Numbered from the stretch's first letter, positions 17,707 through 27,081 are shown. The stretch: DNA of 64,000 nt from Amycolatopsis mediterranei (GCF_026017845.1 NZ_CP100416.1:2269343-2333342), one strand, 5' to 3'. Numbers and translations: made by a program. Notes: a model not told the origin generated them from the sequence alone.

Positions 17707-18195
17707 TCAGTGAACCCAGCCGGTGTACTTCTCGCCGTAGGCGGACCGGCGGTGCGTGGGCCGGCTCGCGTCCGCGCCGAGTGCGGTGTTCGCGGCCCGG
17801 ACGAGCCAGGCGTTGATGGACAGCCGGTCGCGGCTCGCGGCCTCCTCGACCCGCTGCTTCAGCTGGTCGGGGAGCCGCAGGTTGATCCGGGAGACGGCGC
17901 CGTCGTCGGCCTCGGGCGGCGGCGGGACCTCCGCCGGCGCCGGTTCGGGCGCCGTGGGCAGGGAAACCGCGAACTCCGGTTCGCGGCGGCGAAGGCGTAC
18001 TTCGACGGAGCCGGGAGCGAGGTCGCGGGTGATTTCGTCGGCCGCGGCCGACAGCGCGTCGAGCAGGGTGAGCCGGATGGCGGACTCCAGCGGGGAGGCC
18101 AGCCGTCCGGCCAGGGTGACAGCGTCCTCGCCGGCCGCCTCGGCGGCGACCGCGAACTCGCGGCGGAGGCTGTCCACGAAGGGCGTCAGGTCCAT
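17707..18195 (-). CDS. Ribbon-helix-helix (HicB/Arc-like) regulator
   Basis: 162 residues. The N-terminal two thirds are helical with a Pro/Glu-rich linker. The C-terminal SRINLRLPDQLKQRVEEAAS and following SINAWLVRAANTAL form a ribbon-helix-helix DNA-binding domain. Such proteins are often labelled HicB antitoxins, but no HicA toxin gene is nearby, so a transcriptional autoregulator of the downstream DUF4097-exporter operon is more likely. ATG 18195 is preferred because the upstream extension would run into the palindromic operator at 18205-18225. Confidence 0.82.
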   Translation of the reverse strand: MDLTPFVDSLRREFAVAAEAAGEDAVTLAGRLASPLESAIRLTLLDALSAAADEITRDLAPGSVEVRLRRREPEFAVSLPTAPEPAPAEVPPPPEADDGAVSRINLRLPDQLKQRVEEAASRDRLSINAWLVRAANTALGADASRPTHRRSAYGEKYTGWVH

Positions 18196-18204
18196 GGCAC
18201 TACG

Positions 18205-18225
18205 GTGGCACCGCGGTGGTGCCAC
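18205..18225. promoter_or_regulatory. Palindromic operator of the RHH-DUF4097-DrrAB operon
   Basis: GTGGCACC, five bases, GGTGCCAC is a perfect eight-base inverted repeat nine bases before the regulator ATG. More TGGCAC half-sites occur at 18195-18199 and 18239-18245. Its position over the promoter suggests autorepression by the ribbon-helix-helix protein. Confidence 0.6.
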
Positions 18226-18276
18226 GACAACCCTGAAATGGCACCCTTAGGGGTCATTGATCGATAAATCCGCAGG

Positions 18277-18960
18277 TCACGCGCGTTCGATGCGCTCCAG
18301 GAGCTCGTCGAGGAACCCGCAGGCCTCGGCGGCGGCGCGGTCCGGATTCCGGTCGGCGATGGCCCGGGCGAGTCCTTCGTGGCCGATCTCCGGCGAGTGG
18401 TCCGCGCCCGGCGCGATGCCGGCCGTCGTGGCGATGCTGGCCGCGATGACCTCCGTCAGCCCGCGGTAGAGCTCGGTCAGCAGCCGGTTGTGGCCGGCGC
18501 CGACGACCGCGCAGTGGAACTCGGCGTCCGTGCGGGCGAAGTCCTGCCAGCGTCCTTCGCGCAGCTCGACCTCGCGGCGGCCGAGCAGCGACCACAGCGC
18601 GGCGACCTCTTCCTCGGTCCGCTCGACGGCGGCCAGCCGCGCGCCTTCGACCTCGAGGGTGCGCCGGACCTGCAGGACTTCCCGCAGTTCCGAGCCGCAG
18701 AGCCGCCGGATCGCGCCGGAGACCTCGCTCGTGGCGCGGACGTAGGTGCCGTCGCCCTGCCGGACCTCCAGGAGCCCGGTGTGCGCGAGCGCGCGGACGG
18801 CTTCGCGGACGGTGTTGCGCCCGACGCCGAGCTGCCCGACGAGCTCGGCCTCGGTGGGGATGCGTTCGCCGATCGGCCATTCGCCCTGCGTGACCGCGGT
18901 CCGCAGCTGGTCGATGACCTGGTCGACGAGGCCTGCTCGGCGCGTGGTGGCCAGAGGCAC
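18277..18960 (-). CDS. GntR-family (FadR subfamily, FCD domain) regulator
   Basis: 227 residues. An N-terminal winged helix (GERIPTEAELVGQLGVGRNTVREAV) is followed by the all-helical FCD ligand domain; metal/ligand-binding Asp and His residues are visible in FARTDAEFHCAVVGAGHN. FadR-type regulators sense organic acids or sugars. It is divergent from a CynX-type MFS gene 48 bases away, the likely target. Start is GTG 18960. Confidence 0.9.
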   Translation of the reverse strand: MPLATTRRAGLVDQVIDQLRTAVTQGEWPIGERIPTEAELVGQLGVGRNTVREAVRALAHTGLLEVRQGDGTYVRATSEVSGAIRRLCGSELREVLQVRRTLEVEGARLAAVERTEEEVAALWSLLGRREVELREGRWQDFARTDAEFHCAVVGAGHNRLLTELYRGLTEVIAASIATTAGIAPGADHSPEIGHEGLARAIADRNPDRAAAEACGFLDELLERIERA

Positions 18961-19008
18961 AGGATTATCCCTTCATCCAATCATCCTACGTATGCGATAG
19001 TAGCGGGC

Positions 19009-20226
19009 ATGCCCGTCGAACACCGTGAACCCGAACTGGCCGGCGCCGTCGAGGTCCGGACCCCCGGCGTGATCGCCGCCGGGGTGCTGCTCGCGGTCGC
19101 GGTGGTCCTCACCGCCCTCAACCTGCGTCCGGCCATCACCGGCGTCGGGCCGATGCTCGCCGAAATGCGCTCCGACCTGGGCGCTTCCGTCGTCTGGGCC
19201 GGGGTGCTCACGACGTTGCCGACGCTCTGCTTCGCCGGAGCGGGGCTGGCCGCGCCGCTGCTCGCGCGCCGGGCCGGGATCGGCGCCGCCATCGCGGTGG
19301 CGCTGGCCGCTCTCGCCGGCGGGCTGGTGCTGCGCGTGCTCGACGGACCGGCCGTGGTGCTCGGCGGGACGCTGGTCGCCACCGCCGGGATCGCCCTGAT
19401 CAACGTGCTCATCCCGGTCGTCATCAAGGACTCCTTCCCGGCTCGCATCGGCCTGCTGACCGGCGTCTACACCGCCGCGCTGCAGGGCGGCGGCGCCCTC
19501 GGGTCGGCGGTGACGCCCCGGCTCGGCGACGCCCTCGGCGGCTGGCGCCCGGCGCTGGGCGGCTGGGCGGTGCTGGCCGTCGTCGCCCTGCTGGCCTGGA
19601 TCCTCGCAGCCCGCGGCACCGGGCGGGCACCGCGGCCCGCCGACGGCGCCGAGGGCGGCCGCTCGCTGCTGCGCAACCGGCTGGCCTGGATCGTCACGGC
19701 CTTCTTCGGCCTGCAGGCGTTCTACGCCTACGCGGCGATGGGCTGGTTCCCGCAGGTGCTGATGGACGCGGGCGTCCGGCGCGACGACGCCGGGCTGTTG
19801 TTCGGCCTCGTTTCGCTGATCGCCGTGCCGATCAGCCTCTTCGTGGCGCCGATGGCGGCGCGGCAGCGCGGGCAGAGCCGGTGGATCGTCGGGCTGGGTC
19901 TGTTCGGCGTCGCCGGGACCGCCGGGCTGATGCTCGCGCCGTCGTGGTCGCCGCTGCTCTGGAGCATCCTCGTCGGGCTCGGGATGAGCACGTTCTCGCT
20001 GGCCTTGACCGTGATCGCGTTGCGCGCGCGGACCGGCGCGGACACCGCCCGGCTGTCCGGGATGGCGCAGGGCTTCGGCTACCTGTTCGCCGCGCTCGGG
20101 CCGTTCCTCTTCGGCCTGCTGCACGACCTCGCGGGCGGCTGGACCGTGCCGCTGGCCATGCTGCTCGGCCTGCTCGCCGTCCAGCTGACCTTCGGCGCCC
20201 TCGCCGGCCGCCACCGCTTCGTCTGA
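19009..20226 (+). CDS. MFS transporter, CynX/NimT family
   Basis: 405 residues, 12 predicted helices. The early NLRPAITGVGPML, with its conserved N-L-R-P, is characteristic of the CynX/NimT (cyanate/nitroimidazole) subfamily. It probably moves a small organic anion across the cytoplasmic membrane; direction and substrate are not evident. It is divergent from the GntR/FCD regulator and shares its promoter region. ATG 19009 lies seven bases after GATAGT, so a leaderless transcript is likely. Confidence 0.88.
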   Translation: MPVEHREPELAGAVEVRTPGVIAAGVLLAVAVVLTALNLRPAITGVGPMLAEMRSDLGASVVWAGVLTTLPTLCFAGAGLAAPLLARRAGIGAAIAVALAALAGGLVLRVLDGPAVVLGGTLVATAGIALINVLIPVVIKDSFPARIGLLTGVYTAALQGGGALGSAVTPRLGDALGGWRPALGGWAVLAVVALLAWILAARGTGRAPRPADGAEGGRSLLRNRLAWIVTAFFGLQAFYAYAAMGWFPQVLMDAGVRRDDAGLLFGLVSLIAVPISLFVAPMAARQRGQSRWIVGLGLFGVAGTAGLMLAPSWSPLLWSILVGLGMSTFSLALTVIALRARTGADTARLSGMAQGFGYLFAALGPFLFGLLHDLAGGWTVPLAMLLGLLAVQLTFGALAGRHRFV

Positions 20227-20245
20227 GTCCGACTCTGACCCCGGG

Positions 20246-21640
20246 TCAGTCCAGGGGCAGGTTGAGCAGCGCGTTCTCGATCAGCTCCGGCATCGCCGGG
20301 TGGATCCAGTACTGGCCGCGGGCCATGCTCCGCGCGTCGAGGCCGAAGCTCATCGCCTGGATGAGCGGCTGGATCACCGACGACGCCTGCGGGCCGATGA
20401 TGTGCGCGCCGAGCAGCTGCCCGGTCGCCGGGTCGGCCAGAAGCTTCGCGAAGCCCGTGGTGTCCTCCATCGCCCAGCCGTAGGCGATCCCGGCGTAGTC
20501 CTGCTTCGAGACCACATAGGACACCCCGAGGTCGCGGGCCTTCCGCTCGGTGAGGCCGACCGAGGCCACCTGCGGGTGGGTGAAGACGGCGTGCGGCACG
20601 AACCGGTGGTCGGCGGTGATCCGCGCGTCCGGGTGCAGGAGGTTGTGCTGCACCACGCGGGCTTCGTGGTTCGCGACGTGCTTGAGCTCGTGCGGCGACG
20701 AGAGGTCGCCGAGCGCGTAGATGCCCTCGACCGCGGTCTGCTGGTAGGCGTCGACCACGACGTGCCCACTGTCCATTGTGGTCACTCCGGTGGCGGCGAC
20801 GTCGAGGAGGTCGGAGTTCGGCTTCCGGCCGGTGGCGATCAGCAGCACGCCGCCCTCGACGGTCTCGGCGCCCTGCGGTCCTTCGAGGTCCAGCGCGACG
20901 CCGTGCTCGGTCTTGCGTGCCCGCACGGTCTTGCGGTCGAGGCGGACGTCGAACCGCTGGGCGGCCAGTTCGGTGAAGCGGGCGCTGACGTCCTCGTCCT
21001 CGGAGCGCAGCAGCCGCCCGGAACGGTTGACCAGGGTGACCTGGACGCCGAAGGAGGCGAAGACGTGCGCGAATTCGGCCGCGATGTACCCGCCGCCCAG
21101 GATGACGATCCGCTCGGGCAGCTCATCGAGCCGCATGACGGTGTCGGAGGTGTGGTAGCCGACGCCGTCCAGGCCCGGGATGTCCGGGATGACCGGACGG
21201 CCGCCCGCGGCGAGCACGAACCGGTCGGCGGTCAGCACCTCGTCGGGGCGTCCGTCGGCGAAGCCGACCCGCAGCTCCTTGTGCCCGGTGAAGCGGCCCG
21301 TGCCCTCGTAGACGTCGACGTTCGCGTTGTCCTCGTGGCTGCGGCGGTACTCCGCGCCGCCCGCGGCGATCGGGTCGATCCGGCCGAAGACGCGGTCGCG
21401 GATGTCGCGCCAGCGCACGCCCTTCAGCTCTTCGTCGACGCCGTACTTGGCGCTGTGCGAAGGCGTGTACGCGACGTCGGCGGCGTACACGAACATCTTC
21501 GTGGGGATGCAGCCGACGTTGAGGCAGGTGCCGCCGAAGGTGCCCTTCTCCACGATCGCCGTCTTCTTGCCGGCGAAGTCCGGGCCGAGGATGGAGTTCC
21601 CCGATCCCGTCCCGACGATCACCAGGTCGTAGTGGGGCAC
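20246..21640 (-). CDS. mtr: Mycothione reductase
   Basis: 464 residues, FAD-containing class I disulfide reductase that reduces oxidised mycothiol with NADPH. The N-terminal FAD fold is [14 protein letters not shown], the redox disulfide lies in [13 protein letters not shown], and an NAD(P) fold is at [20 protein letters not shown]. The dimer-interface region [14 protein letters not shown] and the C-terminal [18 protein letters not shown] carry the catalytic His-Glu pair. The N-terminus GTGSGNS and the sequence around it fit mycothione rather than glutathione reductase. Start GTG 21640. It marks the host as a mycothiol producer. Confidence 0.95.
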   Translation of the reverse strand: MPHYDLVIVGTGSGNSILGPDFAGKKTAIVEKGTFGGTCLNVGCIPTKMFVYAADVAYTPSHSAKYGVDEELKGVRWRDIRDRVFGRIDPIAAGGAEYRRSHEDNANVDVYEGTGRFTGHKELRVGFADGRPDEVLTADRFVLAAGGRPVIPDIPGLDGVGYHTSDTVMRLDELPERIVILGGGYIAAEFAHVFASFGVQVTLVNRSGRLLRSEDEDVSARFTELAAQRFDVRLDRKTVRARKTEHGVALDLEGPQGAETVEGGVLLIATGRKPNSDLLDVAATGVTTMDSGHVVVDAYQQTAVEGIYALGDLSSPHELKHVANHEARVVQHNLLHPDARITADHRFVPHAVFTHPQVASVGLTERKARDLGVSYVVSKQDYAGIAYGWAMEDTTGFAKLLADPATGQLLGAHIIGPQASSVIQPLIQAMSFGLDARSMARGQYWIHPAMPELIENALLNLPLD

Positions 21641-21736
21641 TGCATCCTCCGCGGGGTCGGCACCGATCGATTCACCCTAGTCAACCGGCTCCGGGGAGCT
21701 GGTGTTCCGGGTTGTGCTTGACGTCGTATTACGTGG

Positions 21737-22585
21737 TCAGTGGCCGGTGGCGGTGAAGTGCATCCGGTCGATCGGGCTGTGCCAGTTCCCGCCCCAGCTC
21801 CACCCGATCGCCGCGAACGCGCGCACGGTCGCGTCGCCGGCCTGGACCATGCCGGGCCGCCGGCGCGAGCGGTCGACGTAGGCCGAGGCGAGCTCGGGCA
21901 GCACGAGATCGCCCTGGGTGTAGGGGTTGCAGAACGGGTTGACGTCCACGGCGAGGCCGTAGGCGTGCGCCGACCACGTCGTCTGCCCGCGGGCCGGGCG
22001 GCAGACGAACGCGCTGGTCGAGTTGCCGTCCCCGGTCGGCGGCGCGGTGAGCTCGGCCGGGCCGGTCACGCGCAGCTCTTCGAGCGGGAAGTGCGCGGCG
22101 AACAGCTGCCCGAAGACCTTCGTGATGCCGGCCGCGCCGGTGGCGTTCACCAGCATTTCGCCGGTGTGCGCGCGGCCGTCGAAGCCCCAGAAGGACATCG
22201 TCAGGTAGCGCAGGTCGGCCGCCTTGACGGGGCACGCGGGTTGCCAGGTGCTGCGCGCGAGGACGTCCGCGGGCACGGCGCTGATCGTCGACGCGTACGC
22301 GTTCCCGGAAGGTGGGGGAAGCACGTCTTTTGTCGGAAGTGCCCGGTTCACCAGTTCGGGTGGCGTCGGTTCGACCTCGCCGAAGCCGTCGGTGCGGCGG
22401 GGGAGCGGCCGGGCGCCCACCTGCCAGGCGACGGCGGGTGTGCTCGACGCCGTCGCCGGCGGCGCCGCGGTGCTCGCCGCGCTCGTCGTCGACGCAGGTG
22501 CCGCCGGTGCGGGCGGCGGCGCTTCCGGCGAGCACGCGCTCAGGGTGAGGGCGAGTGCCGCCCCCGCCGCCGCTTTCCGCCACAT
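21737..22585 (-). CDS. Lipoprotein with M15-type D,D-carboxypeptidase domain
   Basis: 282 residues. A lipoprotein signal (LTLSAC, Cys about residue 18) is followed by a Pro/Ala/Thr-rich linker of about 50 residues and an M15 (VanY/Hedgehog-like) zinc peptidase domain. SAHAYGLAVDVNPFCNPY is the S-x-H-x(6)-D zinc motif, and the late MHF fits the last zinc His. It should trim peptidoglycan side chains outside the membrane. ATG 22585 gives the proper signal; the 18-residue upstream extension has no signal character. Confidence 0.85.
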   Translation of the reverse strand: MWRKAAAGAALALTLSACSPEAPPPAPAAPASTTSAASTAAPPATASSTPAVAWQVGARPLPRRTDGFGEVEPTPPELVNRALPTKDVLPPPSGNAYASTISAVPADVLARSTWQPACPVKAADLRYLTMSFWGFDGRAHTGEMLVNATGAAGITKVFGQLFAAHFPLEELRVTGPAELTAPPTGDGNSTSAFVCRPARGQTTWSAHAYGLAVDVNPFCNPYTQGDLVLPELASAYVDRSRRRPGMVQAGDATVRAFAAIGWSWGGNWHSPIDRMHFTATGH

Positions 22586-22762
22586 CCGGCCAGCTTGGCA
22601 GAAGCGGTCCCCGGCGGAGACCACCCGTTCCAGTGACACCGTTTTGGGCCCCCTCGGCTTAGGGTATTGAGCGAACGTCGTTCACGCACCGGAGTCGTCC
22701 GGGTGCCGAGCGCTCCGCTCCGTGCTGCTCGAAAAAGCGCCGCGTCGAAAAGGGGAAGACCC

Positions 22763-23587
22763 ATGTCCGTGAAGTCCCGCCGATCCCTGCTGTTCGCCAG
22801 CGGCGCGCTCCTCGCGGTCGCCGCGGTCGCCGTCCCGGTCGTGGTGGGCACGGCGGCGGCGGACCCGGGCGCCGCCGGGTCCGGGAACCAGGCGCGGATC
22901 GTCGGCGGCAACCAGGCTTCCCTGGCCGACCACCCGTACGCGGTGTACTTGACCGACGCGGGCGGAAACCAGTTCTGCGGCGCGGTGATCGTCAGCTCCA
23001 CTTCGGTCGCGACGGCGGCGCACTGCGCCAAGGCGGTGGCGAAGCAGGACATCCGCGTGGTGGCCGGCCGCGAGGACAAGCGCACGAGCGAGGGCCAGGT
23101 CCTGGGCGTCTCCAAGGTCTGGGTCGGCCAGGGCTACACCGACCCGACGCAGGGGGCCGACGTCGCGGTGCTGACCGTGCGCGGCCAGTTCGACTACCGG
23201 CCCGCGAAGCTGCCCGACAGCGGGGATGCGGGGCTGTACGCCAAGGGCACCCAGGCGACCGTGCTCGGCTGGGGCCGCATCGCCGACGGCGGCGCCCGCT
23301 CCGACTACCTGCGCAGTGGCGAGGTCCCGGTGGTCTCCGACAGCGAATGCCACTCCGCCTACACGGTCTACGACCAGAAGACCATGGTGTGCGCGGGCTA
23401 CGCCGAGGGCGGCGTCGACGCCTGCCAGGGCGACTCCGGCGGCCCGCTCGTGGTGGGCGACACGCTGATCGGCATCGTGTCCTTCGGCGACGGCTGCGCG
23501 AAGGCGGGCAAGCCGGGCGTCTACACGCGCGTCTCCACGTACGCCAAGGACATCGAGGCCCAGGCCAAGCCCCGCCTCCTCGGCTGA
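22763..23587 (+). CDS. Secreted trypsin-like serine protease (S1A)
   Basis: 274 residues: signal peptide (about 1-33), short propeptide, then the activation site RIVGGNQAS and a chymotrypsin-fold domain. The triad is His in TAAHC, Asp in GADVAVL and Ser in CQGDSGGPLVV. Disulfide cysteines flank each, and the residue six before the Ser is Asp (GVDACQGDSGG), which predicts trypsin-like Arg/Lys specificity. Start ATG 22763 has AGGGGAAG upstream. Function is extracellular proteolysis; the target is not evident. Confidence 0.94.
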   Translation: MSVKSRRSLLFASGALLAVAAVAVPVVVGTAAADPGAAGSGNQARIVGGNQASLADHPYAVYLTDAGGNQFCGAVIVSSTSVATAAHCAKAVAKQDIRVVAGREDKRTSEGQVLGVSKVWVGQGYTDPTQGADVAVLTVRGQFDYRPAKLPDSGDAGLYAKGTQATVLGWGRIADGGARSDYLRSGEVPVVSDSECHSAYTVYDQKTMVCAGYAEGGVDACQGDSGGPLVVGDTLIGIVSFGDGCAKAGKPGVYTRVSTYAKDIEAQAKPRLLG

Positions 23588-23604
23588 GCGTGCTAAGCAG
23601 GGGT

Positions 23605-24036
23605 ATGCCGACCCTGCACGACGCGACCGGTCCCGAGCTGACCGCCGCCCAGCTGCACGACATCCTCCGCCTGCGCGTCGACGTGTTCGTCGTGGAGCAG
23701 AAGGCCGCGTACCCGGAGCTCGACGGCCGCGACCTGCGCCCGGACACCCGCCACCTGTGGTTCGAGGACGACGGCGCGGTACTGGCGTACCTGCGGGTCC
23801 TGCTCGACCCGGGCGGCATCCGCCGCATCGGCCGCGTGGTCACGGCGGCCCCCGCCCGCGGCGCCGGCCTGGCCGGCCGCCTGATGGACGCGGCCCTGAC
23901 GATCCCGGGCGAGTACGTCCTCGACGCCCAAACGTACGTCCAAGGCTTCTACGCCCGCTACGGCTTCGTCCCGGAAGGCCCGGAATACACCGACGACGAC
24001 GGAATCCCCCACATCAAAATGCGCCGCCGCCCGTGA
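23605..24036 (+). CDS. ElaA-type GNAT acetyltransferase
   Basis: 143 residues. RLRVDVFVVEQKAAYPELDGRDL is the ElaA subgroup signature of GNAT proteins; the acetyl-CoA loop is RVVTAAPARGAGLAGRLMD and the C-terminal FYARYGFVPEG closes the fold. It transfers acetyl groups to an unknown acceptor. It begins 17 bases after the protease gene, and its 3' end borders the 21-bp repeat array. Confidence 0.88.
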   Translation: MPTLHDATGPELTAAQLHDILRLRVDVFVVEQKAAYPELDGRDLRPDTRHLWFEDDGAVLAYLRVLLDPGGIRRIGRVVTAAPARGAGLAGRLMDAALTIPGEYVLDAQTYVQGFYARYGFVPEGPEYTDDDGIPHIKMRRRP

Positions 24037-24046
24037 TGCCCGCCCG

Positions 24047-24201
24047 ATCACGCATGATGCCCCGCCAATCACGCGAGATACCCGCCCAATCACGCGAACC
24101 GACCGAGCAGGTACGCGTGTCGTCCATCCAGGTACGCGTGTCGTCCGCTCAGGTACGCGTGTCGTCCGTCTGGGTACGCGAACCGACCCTTCCGGTACGG
24201 C
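24047..24201. repeat. Tandem array of about eight degenerate 21-bp repeats
   Basis: Units begin at 24047, 24069, 24090, 24111, 24132, 24153, 24174 and 24195. The spacing is 21 bases, except 22 for the first. Two sub-types are seen: ATCACGCGA-type units on the left and GGTACGCGTGTCGTCC-type units on the right, with ACGCG as common core. The array fills the whole gap between the convergent GNAT and bioF genes. The 21-base phase equals two helical turns, which would suit protein binding. Function unknown. Confidence 0.8.
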
Positions 24202-25377
24202 TCAGGCGATCGCGCCCCGCGGGGCCGTCGCGGTGATGACCTTCACCGCGCGGTCCACATCGGACTCCGTGAGGTCGGCTCGTGCGGTCAGCCGCAGCCG
24301 CGAGATCCCGTCCGGCACGGACGGCGGCCGGAAGCACCCGACGCGGATGCCCTGCTCGGCGCACGCCGCGGCCCACGCCACCGCCGTCTCCGCGGACGGC
24401 GCCTGAACCGAAATCACGGCGGCGTCCGGCACGCTCGCCTTCAGCCCGGCCGCCTTCAACGACATCGCCAGGTTGCCCGCGTTCTCGAGCACCTTCCCCG
24501 CCAGCCCCGGCTCTTCCTTCAGCGCGTGCAACGCCGACAACGCGGCCGCGACGCTCGCCGGCGCCAACGCGGTGTCGAAGATGAAGCTGCGCGCCGTATC
24601 GATGAGGTGCTTGATCACCCGGCGCGGCCCCACCACCGCACCACCCTGGGCGCCGAGGGACTTCGACAGCGTCAACGTCGTGACGACGTCGGGCGCGCCC
24701 GACAGCCCGGCCGCGTGGACCGCGCCGCGGCCGCCTTCGCCCAGGACGCCGAAGCCGTGCGCGTCGTCCACCAGCAGCGCCGCGCCGTGGGACCGGCAGA
24801 TCCCGGCCAGCTCGTCGAGCGGGGCGAGGTCGCCGTCGACCGAGAACACCGAGTCCGTCACCACCAGCGCCCGCGGCTTGCGGCGGGTCGCCAGCGCGTG
24901 CTTGATCGCCGACGGCGTCGAATGCGCGACCGCGGCGACGTCGGCCCGCGACAGCCGGCAGCCCTCGATCAGCGACGCGTGGATGTACTTGTCGGTGACG
25001 ATCGCGGACTCGGACCCGGACAGTGCCGTGACCGCGCCGAGGTTCGCGGCGAAGCCGGAGGAGAACACGAGCGCCGCCTGCGCGCCGCAGAACCGGGCGA
25101 GCTCCAGCTCCAGCTCGGTGTGCAGCTCGGTCGATCCGGTGACCAGCCGGGACCCGGTCGACCCGGCACCCCAGCGCAGCGCGGCGGCCGCGGACGCTCC
25201 GGCGACGCGCTTGTCGCGGGCCAGCCCGAGGTAGTCGTTGCCCGCCAGGTCCAGCTCGTCGGCCCGCGCGGGACGCGGTCGCAGCTGCCGCACCAGTCCC
25301 GCGCTCGCCCGCTTCTCCGCTTCGACGTCGAGCCAGTCGAAAACCTCGTCGGGCGGGGGCGTCGGCGGCGTAGTCAC
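24202..25377 (-). CDS. bioF: 8-amino-7-oxononanoate synthase
   Basis: 391 residues, PLP enzyme of the alpha-oxoamine synthase family that joins pimeloyl thioester and alanine in biotin synthesis. Visible motifs are NDYLGLARDKRV, GSTGSRLVTGST, the PLP aspartate in LLVDDAHGFGVLG and the Schiff-base lysine in TLTLSKSLGAQGGAV. Start GTG 25377 has GGGAG upstream; the open frame extends further without a plausible start. No other biotin genes are in the window, so a related acyl-CoA ligation role cannot be excluded. Confidence 0.88.
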   Translation of the reverse strand: MTTPPTPPPDEVFDWLDVEAEKRASAGLVRQLRPRPARADELDLAGNDYLGLARDKRVAGASAAAALRWGAGSTGSRLVTGSTELHTELELELARFCGAQAALVFSSGFAANLGAVTALSGSESAIVTDKYIHASLIEGCRLSRADVAAVAHSTPSAIKHALATRRKPRALVVTDSVFSVDGDLAPLDELAGICRSHGAALLVDDAHGFGVLGEGGRGAVHAAGLSGAPDVVTTLTLSKSLGAQGGAVVGPRRVIKHLIDTARSFIFDTALAPASVAAALSALHALKEEPGLAGKVLENAGNLAMSLKAAGLKASVPDAAVISVQAPSAETAVAWAAACAEQGIRVGCFRPPSVPDGISRLRLTARADLTESDVDRAVKVITATAPRGAIA

Positions 25378-25476
25378 GTCCCGCAGTCTCCCACCCGGGC
25401 CTCGAAGCTCCGCCAAGCGGCCCCGGAAACGCCGGAAGCCCCGGACCGCGAGGTCCGGGGCTTCCGAAGGAAAGGA

Positions 25477-27081
25477 TCAGCTGTCGTAGCCGCGACGCGG
25501 GCCACGGCTCGGACGGCCGTAGCCACCGCCGTTGCCCGAGCGGGGCTGACGGCTGCGGCCGCCGAAGCCGCCGGGACGGCCTTCGCGGTCGCCGCCGCGG
25601 TAACCACCACGGTCGCCGCCGCGCTCGCCACCGCGGTCACGGTCGCCGCCGGTGTGGCTGCGCTCGCCACCACGGCTGTAGCCGCCGCCGCGCTCGCCGC
25701 CACGGTTCGCGCCGCCGCCGAAGCCGCGGTCGCCGCGGTAACCGCCACCGCCGCCGCGACGCGGGCTCTCGCGCCGCCGCTCGATGACGGGCTCGCCGCT
25801 GGGCTCCTTGGCGCCGGTGATGCGGGTCAGCTCGGCGTCGCCCGGGCGGACCGTGGTCGACTCGGCGCGCACGCCGGCGCGGTCGGTCAGCCGGCGGACC
25901 ATCCGGCGCTGGTCGTGCGTGGCCACCGTGACGACGACGCCGGACGCCCCGGCGCGCGCCGTGCGGCCCGCGCGGTGCAGGTAGTCCTTGTGGTCGGCCG
26001 CCGGATCGACGTGCAGCACCAGCGAGATGTCGTCGACGTGGATGCCGCGCGCGGCGACGTCCGTGGCGACCAGCACCGGGGTGTGGCCTTCCTTGAAGTC
26101 GGCGAGGACGCGGTTGCGCTGCCCCTGCGTCTTGCCGCCGTGCAGCGCCGCCGCGTTGACGCCCTGCTCGCGCAGCCGCTCGGCCAGGCGGTCGACGTGG
26201 TGCTTGGTGCGCACGAACATGATCGTGCGGCCGTCGCGGGCGCCGATCTGGGTGATGACGTCCTGCTTGTCCTGGTGCGAGACCTGGAGCACGTGGTGGT
26301 CCATGGTCGTCACGCTCGCGGTCGACGGCGCGACCGAGTGCGTGACCGGGTCGCTCAGGTACTGCTTGACCAGGCGGTTGACGTCACCGTCGAGGGTCGC
26401 GGAGAACAGCAGCCGCTGACCACCCTGCGGGGTGAGGTCCATGATCTCGCGGACCTGCGGCATGAAGCCCATGTCCGCCATCTGGTCGGCCTCGTCGAGG
26501 GCGATGAAGTTGCAGTCGCCCAGGTGGGCGGTGCCCTGGCGGACGTGGTCCGACAGCCGGCCGGGGGTGGCGATGAGCAGGTCGACACCGCGGGAGAGGG
26601 CGTCCGCCTGGCGGGCGAAGGCCATGCCGCCGACGGCCGTGCGGCACCACAGGCCGAGCGACTTGGCCAGCGGGGTCAGCGAGTCGGCGACCTGCATGGC
26701 CAGCTCGCGGGTCGGGACCAGGATCAGCGCGCGGGGGCGCTTCGGGCGGGCCTTGCCGTCGGCGAGCCGGGCCAGCATGGCCAGGCCGAAGGCGAGGGTC
26801 TTGCCGGAGCCGGTCTGGGCGCGGCCCAGCACGTCCCGGCCGGCCAGCGCGTCCGGGATGGTCGCGGACTGGATCGGGAAGGGGCTGTTGATGCCCGCCT
26901 CGCTGAGCGCGCGGAGCAGCGGCTCCGGCAGGCCCAGCTCGGCGAAGGTCTTGGTGGCCACGAGCTCGACCGCGTCGTCGCGCAGCATGTCGCCGCCGGC
27001 CGGGCGGGTGCGCGGCTTGCGGTCGGGACGGCCCGCGTGCGCGGACGTCGAGGAAGGGCCGGAGTTGAACGTGACGGTCAC
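25477..27081 (-). CDS. DEAD-box RNA helicase with RGG-rich tail (RhlE-like)
   Basis: 534 residues. The helicase core carries motif Q (FPIQSATIPDAL), Walker A AQTGSGKT (about 88-95), PTRELA, DEAD (196-199), SAT and HRAGRTARAG. The last hundred residues are low-complexity Arg/Gly/Asp repeats (GGDRGGYRGGDREG), a typical RNA-binding tail. It probably unwinds structured mRNA or rRNA, as cold-shock or degradosome helicases do. Start GTG 27081 has AGAGG six bases upstream. A 323-base gap precedes it, leaving room for a long 5' leader. Confidence 0.93.
   Translation of the reverse strand: MTVTFNSGPSSTSAHAGRPDRKPRTRPAGGDMLRDDAVELVATKTFAELGLPEPLLRALSEAGINSPFPIQSATIPDALAGRDVLGRAQTGSGKTLAFGLAMLARLADGKARPKRPRALILVPTRELAMQVADSLTPLAKSLGLWCRTAVGGMAFARQADALSRGVDLLIATPGRLSDHVRQGTAHLGDCNFIALDEADQMADMGFMPQVREIMDLTPQGGQRLLFSATLDGDVNRLVKQYLSDPVTHSVAPSTASVTTMDHHVLQVSHQDKQDVITQIGARDGRTIMFVRTKHHVDRLAERLREQGVNAAALHGGKTQGQRNRVLADFKEGHTPVLVATDVAARGIHVDDISLVLHVDPAADHKDYLHRAGRTARAGASGVVVTVATHDQRRMVRRLTDRAGVRAESTTVRPGDAELTRITGAKEPSGEPVIERRRESPRRGGGGGYRGDRGFGGGANRGGERGGGYSRGGERSHTGGDRDRGGERGGDRGGYRGGDREGRPGGFGGRSRQPRSGNGGGYGRPSRGPRRGYDS

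Noticed and set aside
17707-18195. HicB antitoxin of a toxin-antitoxin pair
   Set aside because: No HicA-like ORF on either side; the RHH protein heads an exporter operon.
24047-24201. CRISPR array
   Set aside because: Repeat units are contiguous at 21 bases with no unique spacers, and no cas genes are present.
24989-24997. TTGTCGGTG inside bioF
   Set aside because: No TANNNT eight bases downstream and it lies within coding sequence.
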